A stretch of DNA of 64,000 nt. It comes from Pectinatus haikarae (GTDB lineage: Bacteria; Bacillota; Negativicutes; Selenomonadales; Selenomonadaceae). The notes below the pieces were generated by a model, which searched no databases, was not told where the DNA came from, and saw only the letters and a program-made list of their open reading frames with translations. Below, piece by piece: positions 18,093-25,087 of the stretch. The position numbers and the translations under genes are program-made. The stretch's first letter is position 1. Every line of letters starts with the position of its first letter. The stretch lies in assembly GCF_015732185.1 (NCBI RefSeq), contig NZ_WIQM01000016.1:186001-250000 (forward strand), in the 5' to 3' direction.

Positions 18093-19109
18093 TCACAAGG
18101 ATCGGTTCCTTTCATGTTCCTGACTACGCACATTCCCCTTTGATTCAATACGGAGAAGTACTTTCCTTGGCTTTTTAATATTACTTTCATTATCAGAAAC
18201 CTTATCTTGGACGGATGCCACGGTTCTGCCTTTCTCTGGCTCATTTACGCGTTGAACAGCCGACTGCTGTTGTTCTGCTGTCTGCAATTTTTCCTGCTGC
18301 TCCTTTTCTACAGCCTGCCATCTCTTTTCTAATGGTGAAAGATTTAAAACTTCTTCTTTCTTCGACTGAAGATATTGGATTCCCTTGTCAAAAATGGATG
18401 AAGTCTTTTGAATAGCCTGATCCACGATGCTATAGGTTTTGTCCCGAACCGCAGCTTTTATTTTACCCGGCACTTCTCGAATACCAGTATAAACTTGCTT
18501 TACCTGTTCACCCACCTCTTTCCATAGAGCAGCCACAATAACTGGCTTTTGCCAACGAATGTCTTCACGAAGATTTTCTATATCCGAAACAAATTTTTTG
18601 CCATTAACCATTAATTTCTGCATTTCTTCTGGCGAACTACCCTTTGTCCGCTCCTGCATTTGTTCAATAATATTCTTGATTTGCTCCATTTTCCGCTGAA
18701 CCTGCCGTTCACGTTCCATGAGCTTTTCATATTCCGTTTGTAGAAAAATACTAGCTTGCTTAAAGGAAGCTACCGTTTTATCCGAAGCAGCCATAACGTC
18801 CTGCTCAGATTTTGCCTTTTTCTGTACGGCCTGTAAATTCTGTAGATCTTCCTTGATAGTTTCATGTTTCGGCTCATATTCCAGCCAAGTTTCGGGCGAT
18901 GGTACATATTCCTGTTCTGCTTTTAAAAACTGATCCATCTTTTCATACAAATTGTCAGAGGCCTTGCCAATATCACGACGCACGGTTTCTGGGGATTTAT
19001 TCATCGTAGCCTGTACACTTTTTTCTATGTCCTGTTTTAGCTGACTGGCAAGATTACCATAATTCTGCGCATCAGCTTCATCGATCATCTGCCATAAATC
19101 CTTTTCCAT
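18093..19109 (-). CDS. Coiled-coil protein, copy B (paralogue of 6658-7671)
   Basis: A 338-aa helical, charged protein that follows copy A along its whole length: MEKDLWQMIDEADAQNYGNL, SDNLYEKMDQFLKAEQEY, SPETWLEYEPKHETIKE, RRDIGKA and the LSPLEKR region, with a basic end. The ribosome binding site GGGAG lies 9-13 nt before ATG 19109. Upstream, beyond the IS1182-like element, is ardC on the same strand, so ardC-copy B was probably one transcript before the IS arrived. The two copies bracket all of 7.7-18.0 kb. Function unknown; the pairing with ardC and parAB genes suggests plasmid/ICE backbone. Confidence 0.65.
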   Translation of the reverse strand: MEKDLWQMIDEADAQNYGNLASQLKQDIEKSVQATMNKSPETVRRDIGKASDNLYEKMDQFLKAEQEYVPSPETWLEYEPKHETIKEDLQNLQAVQKKAKSEQDVMAASDKTVASFKQASIFLQTEYEKLMERERQVQRKMEQIKNIIEQMQERTKGSSPEEMQKLMVNGKKFVSDIENLREDIRWQKPVIVAALWKEVGEQVKQVYTGIREVPGKIKAAVRDKTYSIVDQAIQKTSSIFDKGIQYLQSKKEEVLNLSPLEKRWQAVEKEQQEKLQTAEQQQSAVQRVNEPEKGRTVASVQDKVSDNESNIKKPRKVLLRIESKGNVRSQEHERNRSL

Positions 19110-19134
19110 AACGATTTTCTCCCTTCAATTTAAA

Positions 19135-20934
19135 GGGGCTGTGACAAAATGAGAAATCATTTTGTCCACAGCCTCTTTTTCTACACAGTTTGAGGCAACA
19201 AGCGGGCAATTACTGAAAAAAGGGCATACAACCCCTTTCCCCATAAAAACTGCTTTTCTACAGTTTATGCGGCTTTCTTCAAACGTAGTCTTTTATTGTG
19301 GTATTTATAAAGATTGTGCCCGATGGAAACCAGGAAAATCTCTAAACGTACCTGTTCCATGCCTTTACGAACAATTCTTTTGTACCAGCGGTTATTTTTC
19401 ATAATCCCAAAAGTACCTTCAGATTGAATCGAGCGATTCATACGAAGAAGCGCTCCTTGAATGCTTTCTAGGTTATCCACAACTTCTTGGTGTATAGAAG
19501 TTAGTTCCTGGTTAAGACGAATCGTCCTGTTTTTATCCGTCTTTTTACACTCGGAGGCATAAGGACAATCTGTACAATTTTCGCACTGGTAGACCTCTTC
19601 CTGACGTCCGTATCGATTCCCTTTTACATTTTGTCTGTATTGAAGGTGAAATGCCTGTCCAGCCGGACAGCGCAGAGTACCTTCTTCATCAATCTTGAAA
19701 TTCACTGCCCGAAACGGATTATCTCGATACTTTGCGTCAGTAGTTTCTTTCTTGTACATAGTGAATTTCATATACTTTTCCATACCGTGCTGCTCACAGT
19801 AAATATAATTGTTGTATGAACCATATCCTGCATCAGCAACTGGATACCTTGGATAAAATCCGTAGGTATTATGAAATTTCTCCAGTAAGGGAACAAAACA
19901 ATCCATGTCTGCACGGTATTGATTTACATCAGCTACAGCTATGTATTCATCTGCAATACCAAATTGAATGTTGTAGGCTGGCAGGAGCTGGTCGTTGCCC
20001 ATATAATCTGTCTTGATCCGCATGAATGTCGCACAGTGATCTGTTTTGGAATAACTGTTCCGGTCTGGACCACAAATGGTTATCTTTTCAACATATTCTT
20101 TGAGTTTCGCTGTATATTCCTGAAGCCGTTCGTAATAGCTCTGCTGGGGTGTTTTTCGATGGCCTTTTCCATGGACAAATTTTGTTTCATCTATTTCATA
20201 GATTTTGGCATACCGATCCGTTACTTCACTTAGGTACTCAGGAACGTATTCGGAATTCGTATCAATTTTGATGCCAAAGCTGGCAAGATCGTCGTTGATT
20301 TCATCGAGTAATCCCGTGACTTTTTCAAAAAGTCTATATCTAGATTTTTCAGTCGCTTTCTTCCATACCCAGCTATATTTATTAGCATTTGCCTCAAATT
20401 TCGAACCGTCAATATACAGATGGCTCAAATCCACATGATCTTTGGCAAAAATTTTATTGTTGATCTCGCTGAACAATTCCTCAACCGATGGTTTGAGCAT
20501 AGTTTCGATAAAATAGCCGAACGTGCGATAAGATGGAGTCTCGCGTTCCATGAGATACATAAAGCGAAGATTGACTTTACAGCTATCTTCGAGCTCACGT
20601 AGCGATATATATCCATTTGTCATAAATCCAAATAAGATTGTTTTCAACATGCTGGTCGGGTTGTATCTGATGCGTCCGGTAACGTGTTCCGGAACATTTT
20701 TCAGGTACTTCTCCAAGTCGATTCCCCCCATGAATCTGTCGAAAACCAGCACAGGATCACAAATATCCAGAAAATCCGAAATAAATAGTGGCAAAACTGC
20801 CTGTTTTGTTTTAAAATAATTGATGGTTGAATTTTTCATTAGACACGTAAAATTTTACCACAAAAAGAGGATCACCGGCTCTTTCGAGCCAGCGATCCTC
20901 TTTTGTTTTTATAGGAGTGTTATTTCACAGCCCC
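19135..20934. mobile_element. IS1182-like insertion sequence, complete
   Basis: About 1.8 kb bounded by inverted ends. The left end begins GGGGCTGTGACAAAAT at 19135 and the right end finishes ATTTCACAGCCCC at 20934, sharing GGGGCTGTGA. It contains one full-length transposase gene on the minus strand. Internal hairpins lie close to both ends (around 19147-19170 and 20870-20905). I see no clear target-site duplication (left flank TTTAAA, right flank TCGCAT). It sits between ardC and coiled-coil copy B. Confidence 0.8.
19265..20839 (-). CDS. IS1182-family transposase
   Basis: A 524-aa intact transposase. The N-terminus (DFLDICDPVLVFDRFMGGID, YNPTSMLKTILFGFMTNGY, SLRELEDSCKVNLRFMYLM) is the DUF772-type domain of IS1182 proteins. 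The DDE catalytic domain follows, with HLYIDGSKFEANANKYSWVW and YPVADAGYGSYNNYIYCEQHG. Near the end there is a Cys-rich segment (CENCTDCPYASEC) and the closing EGTFGIMKNNRWYKRIVRKG with the likely catalytic Glu. Length is normal for the family and no frameshift is seen, so it is probably active. Confidence 0.9.
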   Translation of the reverse strand: MKNSTINYFKTKQAVLPLFISDFLDICDPVLVFDRFMGGIDLEKYLKNVPEHVTGRIRYNPTSMLKTILFGFMTNGYISLRELEDSCKVNLRFMYLMERETPSYRTFGYFIETMLKPSVEELFSEINNKIFAKDHVDLSHLYIDGSKFEANANKYSWVWKKATEKSRYRLFEKVTGLLDEINDDLASFGIKIDTNSEYVPEYLSEVTDRYAKIYEIDETKFVHGKGHRKTPQQSYYERLQEYTAKLKEYVEKITICGPDRNSYSKTDHCATFMRIKTDYMGNDQLLPAYNIQFGIADEYIAVADVNQYRADMDCFVPLLEKFHNTYGFYPRYPVADAGYGSYNNYIYCEQHGMEKYMKFTMYKKETTDAKYRDNPFRAVNFKIDEEGTLRCPAGQAFHLQYRQNVKGNRYGRQEEVYQCENCTDCPYASECKKTDKNRTIRLNQELTSIHQEVVDNLESIQGALLRMNRSIQSEGTFGIMKNNRWYKRIVRKGMEQVRLEIFLVSIGHNLYKYHNKRLRLKKAA

Positions 20935-20939
20935 TCGCA

Positions 20940-22022
20940 TCATCGTGCCATTTCTGTCTGTTTTGACTTGTCCTTTATCGAAACTTGCAGTTTTTGTTTC
21001 CGTTGCTGTCGATTTTTCTTCTCTATTGCTCGATCCGCAATCTCCTGAAACGGCGATACCTTTGTCGGTTCTTTAACCTCTTTGCAAAGCAGTACTTCCT
21101 TACCATTTTCCAACGCTGGTGCTACTTGTTCAAGTCCTTTCAAAAGCATATTCTTTTCAATGTAATCAGCCATTTCTTGGGCTTTAGAAGCTGCCCGATA
21201 CAATTCATTTGGATCATCTTTTAAAACTTTAGCCCAAGACTGCAGGTATGCGGCATGATTCTCAAAATGCTTTTCATCAAATTTAATCCCATATTGCTGC
21301 TGCAAAAACGTGGAGGCAAGCTCAGCCCGTAGTTCCTCTTTGGCGTATTCACTTTTTTCAAAATTGAACATATCCCGATTCATCCGGGTAGAATGCCCCG
21401 TACTGTGAGCAATTTCATGCGCACAAGTTGCATAAAAGCCATCCAGCGTCTTAAATTTTTCTCGCGGTAATACATGGATCTCGTCTGTAGTAGGGCTATA
21501 AAAATTCCGATTGCTCTGATCAAAAAAGATTTTTGCCTCACTGTTTTTCAGCATATTTTCCATGTATTTATTCTTCTCATCTTCAGCAATGGTCAACGGA
21601 TATTCTGGCGGAATCCCTTCCATTTGCTGTGCATTAAATACCGTATAGTATTTAACTATAGGACAATCTAAGTCTTTCAGTTTTTTCTCTTCTTCACCTG
21701 TTTCTTGATTTAATTCTTTGACTGTAATGGATTTGCTCCAAAATTCAATATGCGTTCCTTTTTCGCCTTTTTTGACCTGCCAACCTTTTTCCTGCGCCTG
21801 CTTATACGTGCACCAGCGACTATCAGTATAACCTTTGTCCTCAGCCGCAATCATCAGGCGCATGCGATTGAGTCCTCGATAGGATGACCCCAGCGCCATA
21901 TTATGCGCTGGCTTACCAAAATGCTCAGAATCCCAAAAAAACGGTTTCCCTGCCTCCATGTCTTTTGTTACTTTTTCCACAAGAGCATTCCGCTGCTCCT
22001 GCACATGCTCTGGTAATGACAT
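20940..22022 (-). CDS. ArdC-like antirestriction protein (ssDNA-binding domain plus zincin protease domain)
   Basis: A 360-aa protein. The N-terminal 140 residues match the ArdC/LtrC ssDNA-binding domain (GKPFFWDSEHFGKPAHN, GSSYRGLNRMRLM, WCTYKQAQEKGWQVKKGEKG, FNAQQMEGIPP). The second domain is a zincin-like metallopeptidase with CAHEIAHSTGH (HExxH) and a downstream Glu in KEELRAELAS. ArdC protects incoming plasmid DNA against restriction, and such genes are typical of conjugative or mobilisable plasmids and ICEs. The start is ATG 22022 behind GGGGGTGAAG. Two small genes lie just upstream on the same strand. The IS1182-like element begins 6 bp after its stop. Confidence 0.85.
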   Translation of the reverse strand: MSLPEHVQEQRNALVEKVTKDMEAGKPFFWDSEHFGKPAHNMALGSSYRGLNRMRLMIAAEDKGYTDSRWCTYKQAQEKGWQVKKGEKGTHIEFWSKSITVKELNQETGEEEKKLKDLDCPIVKYYTVFNAQQMEGIPPEYPLTIAEDEKNKYMENMLKNSEAKIFFDQSNRNFYSPTTDEIHVLPREKFKTLDGFYATCAHEIAHSTGHSTRMNRDMFNFEKSEYAKEELRAELASTFLQQQYGIKFDEKHFENHAAYLQSWAKVLKDDPNELYRAASKAQEMADYIEKNMLLKGLEQVAPALENGKEVLLCKEVKEPTKVSPFQEIADRAIEKKNRQQRKQKLQVSIKDKSKQTEMAR

Positions 22023-22033
22023 ATCTTCACCCC

Positions 22034-22150
22034 CTAACGTTTCGCGTTTTCTTCATCGGATTCCTGAGCCAATTCCGCTTTTTCATCCTCGGTCAGTACC
22101 TGTTCATTTAATTCAACCCCATAATCTTCCACAGTTTTTTCCGCCTTCAT
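22034..22150 (-). CDS. Small acidic protein, 38 aa
   Basis: ATG 22150-22148 to TAG 22034-22036 encodes a Glu/Lys-rich peptide (MKAEKTVEDYGVELNEQVL.., ending ENAKR). GGAGGTG lies 7-13 nt before the start, and the start codon overlaps the stop of the upstream small gene (ATGA). The ribosome binding site and coupling support real translation. The function is unknown. It is encoded between the 59-aa protein and ardC in what looks like one operon. Confidence 0.6.
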   Translation of the reverse strand: MKAEKTVEDYGVELNEQVLTEDEKAELAQESDEENAKR

Positions 22151-22326
22151 CGCATTTCACCTCCTGCATTTGGTATCCTTTTTATCACAATTTGGACCTT
22201 TTCCTCATCAAATTTGAGACTCAAAATATAGGCCTTGTCATACCAAATAAGCTCGTTATCCTTGCATACGCCTTGATTTGCCGTTACAATCTTTTTTCCA
22301 TTTCTTACAAACGCCACACTTATCAC
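22147..22326 (-). CDS. Small conserved protein, paralogue 1
   Basis: AGGAGG followed by TAAAG and GTG at 22326 selects this start, giving 59 aa; an upstream ATG at 22359 has no ribosome binding site. The protein (VAFVRNGKKIV.., KDNELIWYDKAYILSLKFDE) is closely similar to the one encoded at 24697-24867, and the similarity begins at these starts, which supports them. It appears all-beta with a charged C-terminus. The dispersed palindrome (22384-22402) lies 57 bp upstream, where the promoter should be. Function unknown. It is coupled to the 38-aa gene and then ardC. Confidence 0.65.
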   Translation of the reverse strand: MISVAFVRNGKKIVTANQGVCKDNELIWYDKAYILSLKFDEEKVQIVIKRIPNAGGEMR

Positions 22327-22383
22327 CTTTACCTCCTGAGCAATTACTAATTTTCCCATTTAAAGTTTATTTCAATATATTAG

Positions 22384-22402
22384 GGGGTCCATAATGGACC
22401 CC
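22384..22402. promoter_or_regulatory. Dispersed palindrome, copy 2 (perfect, GGGGTCCATAATGGACCCC)
   Basis: A perfect 9+1+9 palindrome directly upstream of a possible -10 (TATATT on the minus strand, 22373-22378) of small gene paralogue 1. The matching place upstream of paralogue 2 carries copy 3. The position fits an operator for the small-gene/ardC operon. Confidence 0.65.
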
Positions 22403-22499
22403 TTCACTTGATTTCTATGCAACAAAATGGAAGTCTTCTATATAACTAAAACAATTTGAATCCATCATTTTGGCAAGTAAAATAAATTTAATTCTAAAT

Positions 22500-22554
22500 A
22501 AAAAACCATATTGGAAATACCAACGAATACTTAATTCGTGGTTCCAATATGGTT
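22500..22554 (-). terminator. Rho-independent terminator for the GNAT-glpM operon
   Basis: On the minus strand AACCATATTGGAA pairs perfectly with TTCCAATATGGTT, extended by an inner stem (CCACGAAT with ATTCGTTGG, one bulge), and runs into TTTTTTATTT. It lies downstream of the GlpM-like gene that ends at 22739. The 185 bp between show no gene. Confidence 0.75.
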
Positions 22555-22738
22555 CAATCCGTCATATAAAATTCTTTTTTTAACCTATAATCTTATATAA
22601 TGCCTGTCTATTCCCCTTTTTTAACAAAGTCCGCATATTTAAATTTTCCAGTCTCTTCTTTGCATATCCTCCACCCATCAAAGAGAAATATTATATCAGG
22701 CCCATAATTTAAAGTTCACTTTTTTCGTACAAACCAAA

Positions 22739-23074
22739 CTAGCTAAATTCTTTCCACAGTATTATTACAACGGATGAAAAAGCTGTCCAAACTAAGCTTG
22801 AAAATAAAATCGAATAAAAAATATTATAATTTTTCAAGGTAAAATATAGCACGACAAGAAAAATTATAAAAGGAATCGCTGATGCCATAGCAAAAATTAT
22901 TGTTTCGCGAACTTTTGAAACTCCATGTTCCACATACATGAAATAATAAGCCAAAATACTTAGTCCTGGAAAACTTAATACTAAGCCAGTAACATAGTAA
23001 TTTTTTGTTTTCGATATATAATCTATTATAATCATTAGAATCACAGATATACTGCATTTGATAACTAAATCCAT
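22739..23074 (-). CDS. GlpM-family inner membrane protein
   Basis: ATG 23074 follows AAGAGGAG with a proper spacer and gives 111 aa; a longer frame into the previous gene lacks a ribosome binding site. Four hydrophobic helices are visible. SKTKNYYVTGLVLSFPGLS, YVEHGVSKVRETIIFAM and AIPFIIFLVVLYF follow E. coli GlpM closely, including the KTKNYY and ATIIF-type motifs. GlpM is an inner-membrane protein of unknown molecular function. The gene lies 26 bp after the GNAT gene on the same strand and shares its terminator, so the two are probably one transcript. Confidence 0.75.
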   Translation of the reverse strand: MDLVIKCSISVILMIIIDYISKTKNYYVTGLVLSFPGLSILAYYFMYVEHGVSKVRETIIFAMASAIPFIIFLVVLYFTLKNYNIFYSILFSSLVWTAFSSVVIILWKEFS

Positions 23075-23100
23075 AAGATCTCCTCTTTTAACAATGAAAA

Positions 23101-23613
23101 CTATCCTTCTGTAGGTGCTTTTGGACCCGGTAATTCCAATTGATAAAATGCAAGATCCAGCCATTGATCAAATTTAAAACCGGCTTTTTTAATCACGCCC
23201 GAAAATGTAAAACCTAATTTTTCATGCAATTTTATACTCCCAATATTGGCTGCATCAATTCCGGCAACAAGGGTTGCAAATTCTCTTTCATTCGCAATTT
23301 TTATGAGCTCCTGCATTAATTTTATTGCAATGCCCTCTCTTCTAAAATCCTCATGGACATATACGGAATGTTCGATTGTATATTTATAGGCAGGCCATGC
23401 TCTAAACGGACCAAAAGTAGCAAATCCAGCTACCTTTTTATTTTTTTCAAACACCAACAACGGATAGCCTTCTTGCTTTTTCTTTTCATACCATTGTTTT
23501 CGCTCCTCAATGGTATGCACATTATAATCGTAGACTGCTGTTGTATGTAAGATAGCATCGTTATAAATTTGCAAAATATCCATCAGATCTTTTTCAGTTG
23601 CTTCTCTTATCAT
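23101..23613 (-). CDS. GNAT acetyltransferase, phosphinothricin/methionine sulfoximine type
   Basis: I chose ATG 23613 (MIREATEKD), which follows AGGGA; an ATG 18 bp upstream lacks a site. The 170-aa protein has the GNAT fold with acetyl-CoA signature FRREGIAIKLMQELI (R/QxxGxA/G) and the features of the Pat/Bar/YwnH group: IYNDAILHTTAVYD, VAGFATFGPFRAWPAYKYT, EHSVYVHEDFRREG and HEKLGFTFSG. Members N-acetylate phosphinothricin, methionine sulfoximine or similar amino acids and give resistance to them. The exact substrate is not readable here. A LysR gene is divergently transcribed 130 bp away and may control it. Confidence 0.8.
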   Translation of the reverse strand: MIREATEKDLMDILQIYNDAILHTTAVYDYNVHTIEERKQWYEKKKQEGYPLLVFEKNKKVAGFATFGPFRAWPAYKYTIEHSVYVHEDFRREGIAIKLMQELIKIANEREFATLVAGIDAANIGSIKLHEKLGFTFSGVIKKAGFKFDQWLDLAFYQLELPGPKAPTEG

Positions 23614-23743
23614 TTGTATCCCTGCTTTCATTCTTATTTTTTTATATTGTATCCCTTTCTTTTATAAGTTGTAAAATTGATCTTATGAAGCATTTGCTAT
23701 AGAATCAAGTTATAACAAATTATTTTAGTAAGGAGTACTTTTC

Positions 23744-24658
23744 ATGACACTTCAACAAATTCGATATATCGTGGAAATTTCAAAACACAATTCAATCAGT
23801 AAAGCAGCCTCTGCCCTTTATGTAACGCAACCAAGTATCAGCAAAGCTATTCAAGAGATTGAAAATGAATTAAATATTACCATCTTAGACAGAACAAACA
23901 AAGGTGTTCTCTTCACAAAAGATGGCATGGAATTATTATTTTATGCAAAAATGCTTTTAGAGCAAACAGAATCCATCATCTACCATTTTAATAAACATAA
24001 AATAACCGACGTAACAAGAGTTTCTATATCTTCTCAACATTATGGCTTTGCCATAGAGGGTGTTGCAAAGCTAATGGATTATTTTAGTGAACGCAACTAC
24101 AATATAACCGTTCGCGAAGGAAAAACAACGGACGTAATCAATGATGTATATACGGATAAAAGCATTCTAGGTATTGTCGCATTAACAGACTTAAACAAAT
24201 CTTTTTTTGATCGCTACTTCATCTCAAAATCACTGACATTTACCCCTCTAGCATCAATAACTCAGCATGTTTTTCTTCGAAAAGAGCACCCCCTGTCGCA
24301 GCTCAAATCTATTGAGTTAGAACAATTAAAAGATTATCCGTATCTGACCTATCAGCAAGATGACGTATTGCTTCACTTTGCAGAGGAAGTTATCCACGTG
24401 GATCAGATTAAACAAATCGTTTATTTAAAGGATCGGGGCGCTATGAATAATCTTCTATCAAATACAAATGCCTATAATATAGGAACTGGCTGCATAGTAA
24501 ACAATTACATGAACCCTAATATTATTTCCATTCCACTAGCGGAAGGTTCTTTGATTCAAATAGGGTTAGTAAAACGAAGCGATGTATTTTTGCCTGAAGA
24601 ACTTACTGTATATGTTGATTTTTTGATCACTACTTTAAACGAATCTGTCCCCGGCTAA
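23744..24658 (+). CDS. LysR-family transcriptional regulator
   Basis: A 304-aa protein with ATG 23744 behind AAGGAG (8-nt spacer). Residues 1-60 form the LysR winged helix (MTLQQIRYIVEISKHNSISK, AASALYVTQPSISKAIQEIE), and the rest is a substrate-binding effector domain with two lobes. It is divergent from the GNAT-glpM pair, the usual arrangement in which a LysR protein controls its neighbour and itself from the shared region. The effector is unknown. The gene is part of a cargo bracketed by the two small-gene paralogues. Confidence 0.85.
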   Translation: MTLQQIRYIVEISKHNSISKAASALYVTQPSISKAIQEIENELNITILDRTNKGVLFTKDGMELLFYAKMLLEQTESIIYHFNKHKITDVTRVSISSQHYGFAIEGVAKLMDYFSERNYNITVREGKTTDVINDVYTDKSILGIVALTDLNKSFFDRYFISKSLTFTPLASITQHVFLRKEHPLSQLKSIELEQLKDYPYLTYQQDDVLLHFAEEVIHVDQIKQIVYLKDRGAMNNLLSNTNAYNIGTGCIVNNYMNPNIISIPLAEGSLIQIGLVKRSDVFLPEELTVYVDFLITTLNESVPG

Positions 24659-24696
24659 ATGATCAAGCGCTTAACAAATCTTGACGCTCACCACTA

Positions 24697-24867
24697 CTAC
24701 TCTCTATCTAATTTTTCTATCTTTTTTACCATAATTTCTATCTTTTCCTCATCAAATTTGAGACTCAAAATATAGGCATTATCATACCAAATGAGCTCAT
24801 TATCCTTGAATACACCGCGATTGGTCGATATAATTCTTCTGCCATTTTCAATAAACTCCACCCTCAT
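24697..24867 (-). CDS. Small conserved protein, paralogue 2
   Basis: ATG 24867 (MRVEFIENGRR) has AAGGA about 10 nt upstream and gives 56 aa; an ATG at 24906 has no site. KDNELIWYDNAYILSLKFDE is almost identical to paralogue 1 (22147-22326), including at the DNA level. Unlike paralogue 1 it is not followed by ardC but ends 39 bp from the LysR stop, which is convergent. Palindrome copy 3 is 62 bp upstream of the start. Function unknown; probably a duplicate left by recombination or cargo insertion. Confidence 0.6.
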   Translation of the reverse strand: MRVEFIENGRRIISTNRGVFKDNELIWYDNAYILSLKFDEEKIEIMVKKIEKLDRE

Positions 24868-24929
24868 ACAATTCACATCCTTGACCAGCACATTAATTTT
24901 CCCCATAAAAAATTATTACAAGCCGAATC

Positions 24930-24950
24930 GGGTGTCCATTATGGACCCCC
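24930..24950. promoter_or_regulatory. Dispersed palindrome, copy 3
   Basis: GGGTGTCCATTATGGACCCCC, with one mismatch between the arms and the core in the opposite orientation (centre T). It lies upstream of small-gene paralogue 2 at nearly the same distance as copy 2 from paralogue 1. It is a likely operator. Confidence 0.65.
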
Positions 24951-25053
24951 AAACGAATCGACGTATCCTAAGAAGCAGGGGCAAAATCAGTCGTTTTTAT
25001 ACGACAATGCTGGCCCCACCTACCCCAAGATTAAATTTGCCTACAGTCAGTCA

Positions 25054-25074
25054 AGGTGTCCATAATGGACACCT
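25054..25074. repeat. Dispersed palindrome, copy 4 (perfect 21 bp)
   Basis: AGGTGTCCATAATGGACACC plus a final T, fully symmetric around a central A. It lies between the rep-like gene (stop at 25088) and copy 3, 104 bp from the latter. It is the best copy of the family and not next to any start codon, which fits a centromere- or origin-type site as well as an operator. Confidence 0.65.
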
Positions 25075-25087
25075 AAATTCCAGACAT

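Noticed and set aside
19129-20940. A target-site duplication around the IS1182-like element.
   Set aside because: The flanks (TTTAAA and TCGCAT) do not match, so no duplication is claimed.
22739-23164. A longer start for the GlpM-like protein inside the GNAT gene.
   Set aside because: The extra 30 residues overlap the GNAT coding region and lack a ribosome binding site, while ATG 23074 has AAGAGGAG.
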